A stretch of DNA of 64,000 nucleotides from assembly GCA_030403585.1 (NCBI GenBank), contig JAUEPE010000013.1:78352-142351 (forward strand), read 5' to 3'. This document shows positions 44,331 to 52,878 of the stretch, in pieces (position 1 is the stretch's first letter; each line of letters opens with the position of its first letter). A model generated the notes under the pieces. That model was not told the DNA's origin and searched no databases. It was given only the letters and a program-made list of their open reading frames with translations. The translations under genes and the position numbers were made by a program. The stretch comes from Frankia sp. RB7. GTDB taxonomy: Bacteria; Pseudomonadota; Alphaproteobacteria; Rhizobiales; Xanthobacteraceae.

Positions 44331-45557
44331 ATGGGCCCCGGTTCCACGACAGAGGCACAGGAGGCGATGGCGGGCGACAGCACGTTGACGCTGGTCCCGA
44401 CCTTCGTCGTCGTGGCCGTGGACGCCACGGGAATGGGGATCATCCTGCCGCTGCTGCCGTTCTATTCGCAGCGCCTCGGCGCCACGCCGTTCCTGATCGG
44501 CGCGCTGATCTCGGTCTATGCCGTCTGCCAGCTCATCGCCGGTCCCGTGGTCGGCATCCTCTCCGACCGCTACGGACGGCGCAAAGTGCTGGTGGTCAGC
44601 CAGATCGGAACCCTGATCGGATTTGTCCTGCTCGCGTTGGCCGGCAATCTGACGCTGGTGTTTCTGGCGCGCATCATCGATGGCCTGACATCAGGCAACA
44701 TCTCGGTCGCGCATGCCTATGCCGCCGAGCACAGTGCGCCGGCGACGCGCAAGCAGGCGCTTGGCATGACCAGCGGCGCGATCGGAACCGGGCTGCTGCT
44801 GGGGCCTGCGCTCTCAAGCTTCCTCGTCCATTACGGCCAGACCGCACCAGTTTGGGCCGCGGCCGCGCTCTCGCTCATCAGCATTCTCGCAACGATCGCC
44901 CTGCTTCCGCCGGATCATCCGGCGTCCGAGCCGCTCTACCAGCATCGTGTGCCGGAGCCGACGGTGGTGCGCAGCCTGTTCGGCATGCGCTACGCTTGGC
45001 GCCTGCTCGGCCTGCTGATCGTGTTCTTCTTCATCAACTCGATGTTCCTGTCGCAGATCGGCTTGTTCCTGTCGGCGCGGTTCTCCTGGGACGGCCATCC
45101 CTTCGGCGCACGCGAGCTCGGCTGGATGTTCGCTTATGCCGGCTTCATCAACATGGTGGTGCAGGGACTTCTGATCACCCGCGCGAATCTCGTCGCCTCC
45201 GACCGGACGATCGTGATGGCGGCGTTCGCCTGCATGGGCCTTGGATTTTCCGGGCTCGCAGCCGGCAGCAATATCAGCCTGCTCGCGCTCTATCTGACGC
45301 TGATCATCGTCGGCACCATGTTTGCCCGCAGCACGCTGACGGCGGAATTGTCGCGGTCGACCGCGATCAACCGCCAGGGCATGATCATGGGCCTCAACCA
45401 GTCGCTGATGTCGGGGGCGAACATCAGCGCACCGCTGCTGAGCGGCGCGCTGATCGGCCATCGCCTGTTCGTGGTCTGGGCGCTCATCATGACCGCGATT
45501 GCGGCAATCGGCGCGGCGCTGGCGGGCCAATTGCTCGACACGCCGCGCGCCCGCTAG
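44331..45557 (+). CDS. Major facilitator superfamily exporter (TCR/Tet-like)
   Basis: A 408-aa, 12-TM antiporter from MGPGSTTEAQ (44331). It has the drug-proton antiporter signature: an Asp in TM1 (VAVDATGMGIILPLLPFYSQRLGA), motif A as GILSDRYGRRKVLV and motif C-like GLLLGPALSSFL. The pattern is like TetA-type and other small-molecule exporters. It is divergent from marR and probably under its control. The substrate is unknown; exit of toxic aromatics would fit the neighbouring FUSC pump. Confidence 0.9.
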   Translation: MGPGSTTEAQEAMAGDSTLTLVPTFVVVAVDATGMGIILPLLPFYSQRLGATPFLIGALISVYAVCQLIAGPVVGILSDRYGRRKVLVVSQIGTLIGFVLLALAGNLTLVFLARIIDGLTSGNISVAHAYAAEHSAPATRKQALGMTSGAIGTGLLLGPALSSFLVHYGQTAPVWAAAALSLISILATIALLPPDHPASEPLYQHRVPEPTVVRSLFGMRYAWRLLGLLIVFFFINSMFLSQIGLFLSARFSWDGHPFGARELGWMFAYAGFINMVVQGLLITRANLVASDRTIVMAAFACMGLGFSGLAAGSNISLLALYLTLIIVGTMFARSTLTAELSRSTAINRQGMIMGLNQSLMSGANISAPLLSGALIGHRLFVVWALIMTAIAAIGAALAGQLLDTPRAR

Positions 45558-45567
45558 CGCCCTCGCC

Positions 45568-46476
45568 TCACTTCACGAGGTACACGTCCGGATCGGCGCT
45601 CGAGCTCGGGCTCTTGAAGGAATTGCGCAAGGCCGCCGAGATCGGAACGTTGTAGTTGATCCCGTTCGGCGGCGTCGGCGATTCCAGCCACTTCCTGTAG
45701 AGCACCTCGATCTCCGGGCTCGCATAGAGCTCTGCGGTCGCGCGATCGGCCAGCGCCTTGAACGGCGCGTCTTCCCGCCGCAGCATGATCCCGAACGGCT
45801 CGGCCTTCGCAAACGTCTCTTCGCTGATCATGAACAGGGCCGGCTCCTTCGAGCGCGCAATGGCGACTGCGAGCTGAACGTCGTCGAGCGCGTCGGCCTG
45901 CGCGCGGTCGGTCTCGAGCAGCAGGAACGCTTCGGCCTGATCCACGGCCGGCATGATCTTGATGCCGAGATTGCGCTCGGTATTGACCTTGGCGAGCTGG
46001 TTCAAATTGACCGAGCCTGCCACCGCGGTCACGGCCTTGCCCTTGAGGTCGTCGATGGTGTTGATGTTGGCGGCTTTCTTGGCGGCAAATCGCGTCGCGC
46101 TGAGGAAATGCGTGTTGGTGAAGGCGACCTGCTTCTGGCGGTCGGCATTGTTGGTGGTCGCCGAGCAGTGAAGGTCAAGCGTGCCGTTGACCATCAACGG
46201 GATGCGGTTCGACGAGGTCACGGCAACATAGTCGACGGCAATGTCAGGCATGCCGAGCTGCTTCTTCACGGCGTCGACGATCTTGAGGCAGATATCCATG
46301 GCGAAGCCGACCGGCTTCTGGTTGCCGTCGAGATAGCTGAAGGGCACGGAGGCTTCCTGATAGCCCAGCGTGATCTTCTTGGTCTCCTTGACCTTCTGAA
46401 GCGTGCCCGACAGATCTTCGGCGGACGCTGCGCCGGCAAGACAAGTGACGGCCAAGAGAACGGCGGGTAGACGCAT
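45568..46476 (-). CDS. Amino-acid-type ABC transporter substrate-binding protein (SBP_bac_3)
   Basis: Periplasmic receptor of the glutamate/aspartate GltI type, 302 aa. The signal peptide is MRLPAVLLAVTCLAGAASA; the mature part begins with a long linker and then KKITLGYQEASVPFSYLD, with VGFAMDICLKIVDAV and LMVNGTLDLHCSATTNNADRQKQVAFT typical of this subfamily. CAGGAG precedes the ATG. There are no permease or ATPase genes next to it. It is divergent from the amidohydrolase pair, so its ligand may be a cyclic amide or pyrimidine-like nitrogen compound, but this is only inference from position. Confidence 0.87.
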   Translation of the reverse strand: MRLPAVLLAVTCLAGAASAEDLSGTLQKVKETKKITLGYQEASVPFSYLDGNQKPVGFAMDICLKIVDAVKKQLGMPDIAVDYVAVTSSNRIPLMVNGTLDLHCSATTNNADRQKQVAFTNTHFLSATRFAAKKAANINTIDDLKGKAVTAVAGSVNLNQLAKVNTERNLGIKIMPAVDQAEAFLLLETDRAQADALDDVQLAVAIARSKEPALFMISEETFAKAEPFGIMLRREDAPFKALADRATAELYASPEIEVLYRKWLESPTPPNGINYNVPISAALRNSFKSPSSSADPDVYLVK

Positions 46477-46680
46477 CGGGGGCTCCTGAAGGCGGGCTGC
46501 GCCTCCATGCCGGGCGCAAGCGAGGGGTTGATAGCCCAGCCGCCCGCCTGCCGCCAGACCAGCCTGCGTCTATCAGCTATCACAGCTTTCGATATGGCGG
46601 CGGCCCCTTCGTCTCCGCTACATTGCCGCCAACCTGCAATCCCACCGACCGCTATAAATCGACCTCGAAGATTCCCCGCC

Positions 46681-47922
46681 ATGACCGTCCAGACCGCCTT
46701 CGACCTGATCTTCCGCAACGCCCTGTTGCGATCATCTCCGACACCCGTCGATATCGGCGTGAAGAGCGGACGGATTGCCGCAATCGAACCCAGGCTGGCC
46801 TGCGAGGCGGTCGAGGTCGATCTTGGGGGACGGCTGGCTCTGCCCGGCTTCGTCGACACCCACATCCATCTCGACAAGGCCTGCCTGCTCGAACGCTGCG
46901 GGCACATTCATGGCACGCTCAGTGATGCCATCCGTGCCGTCTCGGCCATGAAACGGGATTTTAGCGTCGACGATGTCTATGCACGCGGCGCAAAGGTGCT
47001 CGAACGCGCCATCGTTCACGGCACGACGCGGATGCGCACGCATGTCGAGATTGACCCGCGCATCGGCCTGCGCAGCTTCGAGGCGATCAAGCGGCTCAAG
47101 CGCGATTACGCCTGGGCGATCGATCTGTCGCTTTGCGTCTTCCCGCAGGAGGGCCTGACCAACGATCCCGGAGCCGACGAGCTGCTGGTCCAGGCCTTGC
47201 GCGACGGCGCCGAGGCGATCGGCGGCTGCCCCTATACGGACGCCGACCCGAACGCGCATCTCGCGCGCATCTTCGACCTCGCCCAGCAATTCGACCTCGA
47301 GGTCGATCTCCATCTCGACTTCGATCTCGACCCCTCCTGGTCGCATCTCGACGAGGTCTGCCGGCAGACCGAACAGCGCAATTACGGCGGTCGCGTCGCG
47401 ATCGGGCACGCCACAAAACTCTCGGCCCTGCCGCCGGAACGGCTGAAGGCCGCCATCGCACAATTGGCGAAGGCCGGCATCGCCGTCACCGTGCTACCCG
47501 CGACCGATCTCTATTTGATGGGACGCGAGGCCACCCACAACGCACCACGCGGACTGACGCTCGCGCACAAGCTCGCCGGCGACGGCATCGTCTGCTCGGT
47601 CGCGACCAACAACGTGCTCAATCCCTTCACGCCGTTCGGCGATGCCTCGCTGCTGCGGATGGCGAACTTCTACGCCAATGTCGCCCACGCCTCGGTCGGC
47701 GACTTCGACACCTGCCTCGATCTCGTCACCGAACTGCCCGCGCGGCTGATGAACCTCAATGACTACGGAATCGCGGTCGGCAAGCCCGCCGATCTCGTCG
47801 TGCTCGACACGCAGGACAGCCGCTTCGCCATCGCCGAGCTGCCGGATGTCTTGATGGGCTTCAAGAGCGGGCGGCAGACTTTTCAGCGGCAGCGACCCAC
47901 GCTGTTTAAGCCGCAGAACTGA
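46681..47922 (+). CDS. Cytosine-deaminase-like amidohydrolase, copy A (atypical active site)
   Basis: Amidohydrolase-superfamily protein of 413 aa. The metal motif HIHLDK follows LALPGFVDT, a downstream HVEID and GHATKLSAL supply the other histidines. Compared with E. coli CodA by eye, two catalytic positions differ: the H-x-x-E pair reads DLHLDF (no Glu), and the Asp in the late D-D-V motif is replaced by Asn (ATNNVLNPF). The protein therefore probably is not a cytosine deaminase. It is followed 17 bp later by a second homologue, so they are cotranscribed. Confidence 0.82.
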   Translation: MTVQTAFDLIFRNALLRSSPTPVDIGVKSGRIAAIEPRLACEAVEVDLGGRLALPGFVDTHIHLDKACLLERCGHIHGTLSDAIRAVSAMKRDFSVDDVYARGAKVLERAIVHGTTRMRTHVEIDPRIGLRSFEAIKRLKRDYAWAIDLSLCVFPQEGLTNDPGADELLVQALRDGAEAIGGCPYTDADPNAHLARIFDLAQQFDLEVDLHLDFDLDPSWSHLDEVCRQTEQRNYGGRVAIGHATKLSALPPERLKAAIAQLAKAGIAVTVLPATDLYLMGREATHNAPRGLTLAHKLAGDGIVCSVATNNVLNPFTPFGDASLLRMANFYANVAHASVGDFDTCLDLVTELPARLMNLNDYGIAVGKPADLVVLDTQDSRFAIAELPDVLMGFKSGRQTFQRQRPTLFKPQN

Positions 47923-47939
47923 ACCAACGGAGCAACCGG

Positions 47940-49145
47940 ATGGCCTTCGACAAGATCTTCCTGAACGCCCGCTTCGACGGCGGGGCTCGCCATCACATCG
48001 CGGTCAAGAACGGGCGCATCGCCGCGATCATGCCGGCCGACGCACCCGCCGGCGGTGCCGAGACGGTCAACCTCGGCAACGCCCTCGTCGTTCCCGGCTT
48101 CGTCGAAGGCCACATCCATCTCGACACCAGCTTCTATGGCGACGCCTGGCGCCCGCACAAGCCATGCACCAATGGATTCAACGTGCACGAACGCGTGGCC
48201 TTCCAGGCCCAGAACATGGCCGAGGCTGCACCGATGGACGTGCGGGCACGCAACCAGCTCGATCTCTGCATCGCCCACGGCAGCACGCAGATGCGCAGCC
48301 ACGTCATGGTCGACGGCTCGGTCGGCCTGAAGTCGCTGGAGACGATTTTGCGCGTGCGCGAGGAATATCGCGGTCTGATCGACATCCAGCTCGTCGCTTT
48401 CCCCCAGAGCGGCATTTTGGCGAGCCCGGGCACGCCGCAACTGCTCGACGAAGCGATCGGGCTCGGCGCGAACCTCGTCGGCGGGCTCGATCCCGCGAGT
48501 TTCGACCGCGATGTCGAGAAGCACCTCGATGTGGTGTTCGGCGTGGCCAACAAGCACGGCATCGATGTCGACATCCACCTGCATGACATGGGCACGCTGG
48601 GCGCCTTCGAGATCGAGCAGATCGCAGCGCGCACGCGTGCACTCGGCATGGAGGGCCATGTCGCCATCAGCCACGCTTACGGGCTCGGCGATATTTCCGC
48701 AGATCAGCTCAGGACAGTCGCCGACATCCTCGCCCGCTCCGGCGTCGCGATCATGACCAATGCACCGGGCGCGCGGTCCTTCCCGCCGATCCTGGCGCTA
48801 CGCAGCGCCGGCGTCACCGTGTTCAGCGGCAACGACAACGTCCGCGATTCCTGGTGGCCGTATGGCGACGGCGACATGCTGCGCCGTGCGACCACGCTCG
48901 GCTATCGCTCGGGCTTCAACATCGATGAGGAATTGCGCGTCGCATTCGATGTCGTCACCGAGGCTGGCGCCAAGGCGTTGCGGCTCGAGGGCTACGGCCT
49001 GCGCGCCGGCGCCAAGGCGGACTTCGTGACGCTGAATGCAGCCCATGTCCCGGAGGCCATCGTCGCGGTACCGCAGGGGCGCTCCGTGTACAAGGAGGGG
49101 AAACTTGTTGCGGTAAACGGCCAGGTTGTCGGCAAGCGCGCCTAA
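47940..49145 (+). CDS. Cytosine-deaminase-like amidohydrolase, copy B
   Basis: A 401-aa homologue of the previous gene. It has HIHLDT after VPGFVEG, MRSHVMVD, DIHLHDMG and ISHAYGLGD for metal and base positions, and the late catalytic Asp is kept in FSGNDNVRDSWWPYGDGDML. The Glu of CodA H-x-x-E is Asp here (HLHD). It is more likely than copy A to be an active hydrolase on a cyclic amidine, pyrimidine or related ring. GGAGC precedes the ATG. No signal peptide. Confidence 0.84.
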   Translation: MAFDKIFLNARFDGGARHHIAVKNGRIAAIMPADAPAGGAETVNLGNALVVPGFVEGHIHLDTSFYGDAWRPHKPCTNGFNVHERVAFQAQNMAEAAPMDVRARNQLDLCIAHGSTQMRSHVMVDGSVGLKSLETILRVREEYRGLIDIQLVAFPQSGILASPGTPQLLDEAIGLGANLVGGLDPASFDRDVEKHLDVVFGVANKHGIDVDIHLHDMGTLGAFEIEQIAARTRALGMEGHVAISHAYGLGDISADQLRTVADILARSGVAIMTNAPGARSFPPILALRSAGVTVFSGNDNVRDSWWPYGDGDMLRRATTLGYRSGFNIDEELRVAFDVVTEAGAKALRLEGYGLRAGAKADFVTLNAAHVPEAIVAVPQGRSVYKEGKLVAVNGQVVGKRA

Positions 49146-49282
49146 CCGTTCAATCGTACCGCTGATCCCAGCCAATCCGAGTCCAGTAGAATCCCGGTCC
49201 GTAGCCCAACGCGTTGCGAGAAGGGTCAGGTAATCTTACTAAGACCTTGCACTGACCATCTGCGTTCACTGGGAGTTTGGTT

Positions 49283-49600
49283 ATGTTCAGCGCATTCAGC
49301 AGCATTGATTATCAGTCCATTCGGGCCAGCACGCCCGCCGAAACCGCCGTCAAGCGGCTGAACGGCATCGGTGAAGTCCTGTCAGGCCTCGACATCTCGG
49401 CGATCCATTCGCAGGACGACATGGCGCGCGCACTTTGGACGCTCGACACCGCCGACAAGTGCATACGCATGATCCTGACCGAATTCAGGACCGAGCGCAC
49501 CAGGGACGTCGTCCGCGAAGCCACCAGCCTGATCGACTTGATCGAGGCCGCCCGTGACGAGATCTCGGGCTATCGCGACGGCGGCAGAGTCCTGAGCTGA
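49283..49600 (+). CDS. Hypothetical protein (105 aa)
   Basis: No family recognised. It starts MFSAFSSIDYQSIRAS from an ATG 7 bp after GGGAG; a TTG at 49277 is also in frame. The protein is helical and soluble, with two heptad-like stretches (TAVKRLNGIGEVLSGLDIS and RDVVREATSLIDLIEAARDEI) that suggest a small helical bundle. It lies between the amidohydrolases and the PDC block, convergent with the latter, so its grouping is unclear. Confidence 0.65.
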   Translation: MFSAFSSIDYQSIRASTPAETAVKRLNGIGEVLSGLDISAIHSQDDMARALWTLDTADKCIRMILTEFRTERTRDVVREATSLIDLIEAARDEISGYRDGGRVLS

Positions 49601-49615
49601 GCGCTGTGCTCCGCG

Positions 49616-50530
49616 CTAACGCTTGATCTTCGCCAGAATACGATCCGCCTCGGTGCGCCAATCGGCGCTACGCGCAAACTCCTTCGTCCCCTTCGTGCCG
49701 AACAGGCCTTCATCGGCGAGATCAGCCACCCAGGCCTGACGCTCGGCCGTGCCCTGCGCCGACCACGGCGTCAGGCCCGCCTCGCGCACGGTTTCGGCGA
49801 CCTCGCGCACCTCTTCGGCTCGGCGCCGGCCGTGTTCGATCACGCGCTGGAAGAAATAGGAGCCCTGCTTCTCCCAATTGATCGCGGGAAACGTTTCCGT
49901 CAGCGACGCCAACACGGCATCCTCTACGCCATAGGCGCGCGCTGTCGTAAAACTTTCGATGACCATGGCCTCGAGGCCCTTGATCATGATGCTGCGGCAC
50001 ATCTTCACGGCCGAGGACACACCGAGCTTGTCACTCGCAACCTTGGCCGCAAAGCCGATCGCATTCAGCAGGGGCTCGAGTTCCCTCGCCCCGGGACCGC
50101 CGAGCAGCAGCGGCACTTTGATGCGATAAGGCGGCACCGAGGTCATCACGGCGCCCTCGACATAGCGCCCCGCGGCCCCGTCGATCAGCGCCGCCGCGCG
50201 CTGCTTGGCACCGGGCGAGGCAGAATTGAAATCGAGAAACCAGGTGCCCTGGTTGATCGCCGCCGCGCAGGCCTTTGCGACCGGAACGGCCTGGCTCGCG
50301 GTGACGGCCGAGATGATGAAATCGGACTTTGCAGTCAGCTCGGCGTGAGAGGCTGCGAGCATCACGCCAAACTTCGCCGCATGCTCCTTCAGCGCAGCGC
50401 CCTGCTCGCTGTCGAGCTTGACGTCATAAACGGCGACCTTGATGTCCTGCTGGCGCAGGTCTTCGGCCAGGATCCTGCCGACCTCGCCGTAGCCAACCAG
50501 CCCGATCTGCCACCGCCTAGGATCAGCCAT
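49616..50530 (-). CDS. NAD(P)-dependent dehydrogenase, 6PGDH/DUF1932 type
   Basis: A 304-aa beta-hydroxyacid-dehydrogenase-like protein. The N-terminal Rossmann motif is IGLVGYGEVGRILAEDL; FIISAVTASQAVPVAKAC and WFLDFNSASPGAKQ follow, with the catalytic-lysine-containing helix SSAVKMCRSIMIKGLEA. The C-terminal part is the DUF1932 helical domain. It overlaps the preceding gene by one base (TGATG). In this catabolic block it may oxidise or reduce a C6-C7 hydroxy- or keto-acid intermediate; the specific step is not known. Confidence 0.82.
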   Translation of the reverse strand: MADPRRWQIGLVGYGEVGRILAEDLRQQDIKVAVYDVKLDSEQGAALKEHAAKFGVMLAASHAELTAKSDFIISAVTASQAVPVAKACAAAINQGTWFLDFNSASPGAKQRAAALIDGAAGRYVEGAVMTSVPPYRIKVPLLLGGPGARELEPLLNAIGFAAKVASDKLGVSSAVKMCRSIMIKGLEAMVIESFTTARAYGVEDAVLASLTETFPAINWEKQGSYFFQRVIEHGRRRAEEVREVAETVREAGLTPWSAQGTAERQAWVADLADEGLFGTKGTKEFARSADWRTEADRILAKIKR

Positions 50531-51399
50531 CAGTTCAGTCCTCGTGTCGTCGCGTCGAACAGCTCCTCGACCGCATAGCGGCGCGGGATCAACCCCTGCT
50601 GGAATGCGTAGTCGACGATCAGCTCCAGGGGCTTTCTGTTGGCCTCGATCCCGAACGGAACGAAGTCGGGCGTCGCCGCCGGTCCCACCTGTTCCTTGTT
50701 CCGCTTGAGCAGATCATAGACGCCCGCGACTGCGTCGGGGCGCGATTTTGCGAGGCTCTCGGTCACGACCACGAGATGATTGACCGGCACGACGCCACGA
50801 CGCGCATACCATTTGGCCGCTTCCGCGGCTGGATCAGGGAATAGCGATTTCAGCTTGGGATTATCGGAGGTCTCGCCGAGGACGGCGTCGACCTCGCCGT
50901 CGAGCAGCATCTGCAAGACCTTCTTGTCCTTCGGCGCGCGCTGGGTGGTGTCGACATATTCGGCGACATGCGGATCCTCGAATGTGACCCAGCGGATCTT
51001 GTCGAGATTGACGCCATAGTCGTTGGCAAGGATGCCCCTGATCCAGGCGCCCGTCGTCGTCGTGAACGAGCGGATGCCGACGCGCTTGCCTTCGAGATCG
51101 GATGGTCCGAGCGTTCCCTGCGCGGGGTTGTACAGCGCATGGGTATGCTGGAAGCGGCCCATCATGGTCGCCGGCAGCAGCACCAACGGCTTGCCGTGCG
51201 CCTTCGCCATCAGATAGGTGACGATCGCCATCTCGCAGACGTCAAACGCCTGCTCGCGCACCATCGGCTTGAACGCCGCGTTGGTCGGCGTGTACTCGAT
51301 GAAGTCGAGATCGAACAGGTCGGAGCGGAGCTCACCGCTCTTCACCGCCTTGACGTGAGGGTGACTGCCGAGCACAGCCTTCAGCTTGAGACGATCCAT
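50530..51399 (-). CDS. 4,5-dihydroxyphthalate decarboxylase-like / NMT1-like protein
   Basis: A 289-aa protein of the Pht5 type, a family with the fold of periplasmic binding proteins but acting in the cytoplasm. It starts MDRLKLKAVLGSHPHVKAVKSGEL and has FDVCEMAIVTYLMAKAHGKPLVLLPA, VGIRSFTTTTGAWIRGIL and VDAVLGETS. There is no signal peptide, which argues for an enzyme over a transport receptor. Decarboxylation of 4,5-dihydroxyphthalate would give protocatechuate, consistent with the downstream PDC genes; other relatives have unknown roles. Confidence 0.65.
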   Translation of the reverse strand: MDRLKLKAVLGSHPHVKAVKSGELRSDLFDLDFIEYTPTNAAFKPMVREQAFDVCEMAIVTYLMAKAHGKPLVLLPATMMGRFQHTHALYNPAQGTLGPSDLEGKRVGIRSFTTTTGAWIRGILANDYGVNLDKIRWVTFEDPHVAEYVDTTQRAPKDKKVLQMLLDGEVDAVLGETSDNPKLKSLFPDPAAEAAKWYARRGVVPVNHLVVVTESLAKSRPDAVAGVYDLLKRNKEQVGPAATPDFVPFGIEANRKPLELIVDYAFQQGLIPRRYAVEELFDATTRGLN

Positions 51400-51418
51400 C
51401 CGCCCGCTCCCCTTCGCT

Positions 51419-52102
51419 TCAGACGTCTTCGGGATTGTCGACGTAGACCAGCCCGGCCTTCGCCAGCGCCTCGCGCATGCTGTACATGTCGAGGCCGAGT
51501 TCGCCGGAGCCGAGACGCTTGCGCTTGCCGCCCTCGTCGGCGTTGCGCTTCTTCGCCTTCTCGGCGACCTCAGCGGCATAGCGCTTCGCTACCACCACGA
51601 CCCCGTCGTCATCCGCGACGATGATGTCGCCGGGATCGACGTTGACGCCGGCGCAGACCACGGGGACATTGACCGAGCCGAGCGTGGCCTTGACCGTACC
51701 CTTGGCAGAGACCGCGCGCGACCACACCGGAAAGTTCATCTCGTGCAGCGCCCGGACGTCGCGGCAGCCGGCATCGATGATCAGTCCCTGCACGCCGCGC
51801 GCCTGCAGCGAGGTCGCCAGCAGCTCGCCGAACATGCCGTCGGTATTGTCGGTGGTGCAGCCGACGACGAGGATATCGCCTTTCCTGCACTGTTCGACCG
51901 CGACATGGATCATCCAGTTGTCGCCTGGCTGCGCCAGCACGGTGACGGCGGGACCCGCGATCGACGCGCCCGCCCAGACCGGTCGCAGATAAGGCTTCAT
52001 CAAGCCGATGCGGCCATAAGCCTCGTGCACGGTCGAAACGCCGTATTCCGCCATGCAGGCGGGATCGGCACGCTTGATGTTGCGAACGACCACCGGTTTC
52101 AT
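51419..52102 (-). CDS. ligK: 4-carboxy-4-hydroxy-2-oxoadipate aldolase (RraA family)
   Basis: RraA-fold metal-dependent aldolase, 227 aa, the usual LigK/ProA length. The key motif is [16 protein letters not shown], with Arg-Asp for substrate and metal, and [15 protein letters not shown] upstream. The C-terminal extension [23 protein letters not shown] is typical of LigK and lacking in plain RraA. It splits 4-carboxy-4-hydroxy-2-oxoadipate into pyruvate and oxaloacetate. The ATG at 52102 overlaps the galB-like stop by 4 bp, so hydration and cleavage are coupled genes. Confidence 0.85.
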   Translation of the reverse strand: MKPVVVRNIKRADPACMAEYGVSTVHEAYGRIGLMKPYLRPVWAGASIAGPAVTVLAQPGDNWMIHVAVEQCRKGDILVVGCTTDNTDGMFGELLATSLQARGVQGLIIDAGCRDVRALHEMNFPVWSRAVSAKGTVKATLGSVNVPVVCAGVNVDPGDIIVADDDGVVVVAKRYAAEVAEKAKKRNADEGGKRKRLGSGELGLDMYSMREALAKAGLVYVDNPEDV

Positions 52103-52812
52103 GCCAGCACCTCCGCAACGGTCGGGAACAGGCGCTGATAGGCCTCGCCGTATGTCATGGGAATGCCGGTGTTGCGGCTGCCCTGGATGCCGCGATTGAG
52201 CGCGACGCGCTCGTAATAGCCCCAGAGATGCTTTTGCGCGGCGAGGATCTGGAACGCCTCGTACTTCTCCTTCCAGACCTCGTCGATCTTGAGCAGCAGG
52301 TCCGGCTTGTAATTGCACTGCTCGGGCTGGTGCGGCTCGAACAAGAACACCGGCGGCGCCGAATATTGATACTGCGCGCCGGGCTTGTGACCCATGGCCT
52401 GCGCGACCACACGGGTCTCCTGCGCGAAATGCGCCGCGTTCGGATGGTCGAAATTATAGGGGTCTTCCAGCGCATGGGTCAGCACGAAACTCGGATTGAG
52501 CTCACGGTAGATGTCGACCATGCGGTCGAAATGCGCTTCCGTCAGCTTGAGTGGGTAGTCGCCGCAATCGAAGAACTCGATCTCCGCGCCGAGCAGCTTT
52601 GCCGCCCGCTCCGCTTCGTCCTTGCGGCCGGCCTTGACTGATTCCAGCGTCGCGCCCTTTTCCTTCCAGGCGAATTGGCTCTCGCCGCGCTCGCCGAAGG
52701 ACATGCAGACGATCTTCATGTGATAGCCCTTCTTCGCATGCAGCGCGATGGCGCCACCGGCGCGCCAGACGAAATCGCCGGGATGGGCGGTGACGACAAG
52801 ACCTGTTTTCAT
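52099..52812 (-). CDS. galB: 4-oxalomesaconate hydratase, PIG-L family (GalB-like)
   Basis: LmbE/PIG-L zinc protein, 237 aa. The metal motif AHPGDF stands where the deacetylases have AHPDD, followed by [31 protein letters not shown], a pattern I associate with GalB of Pseudomonas putida; [14 protein letters not shown] provides the second metal His. GalB hydrates 4-oxalomesaconate in gallate and protocatechuate 4,5-cleavage. The adjacency to the LigK-like aldolase strongly supports this. GAGGGGAG precedes the ATG at 52812. Confidence 0.83.
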   Translation of the reverse strand: MKTGLVVTAHPGDFVWRAGGAIALHAKKGYHMKIVCMSFGERGESQFAWKEKGATLESVKAGRKDEAERAAKLLGAEIEFFDCGDYPLKLTEAHFDRMVDIYRELNPSFVLTHALEDPYNFDHPNAAHFAQETRVVAQAMGHKPGAQYQYSAPPVFLFEPHQPEQCNYKPDLLLKIDEVWKEKYEAFQILAAQKHLWGYYERVALNRGIQGSRNTGIPMTYGEAYQRLFPTVAEVLA

Positions 52813-52878
52813 GGGAGAACTCCCCTCTTTCGTTCGTCGACATCATAGGCTGCCTGCGTCATGCCGGCAGCAATTTCA

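Noticed and set aside
43766..44443. N-terminal extension of the FUSC gene beyond 43765
   Set aside because: The extension is Arg/Pro-rich and runs antisense-frame through marR; the protein from MRAEEPFLVRH has the proper family start.
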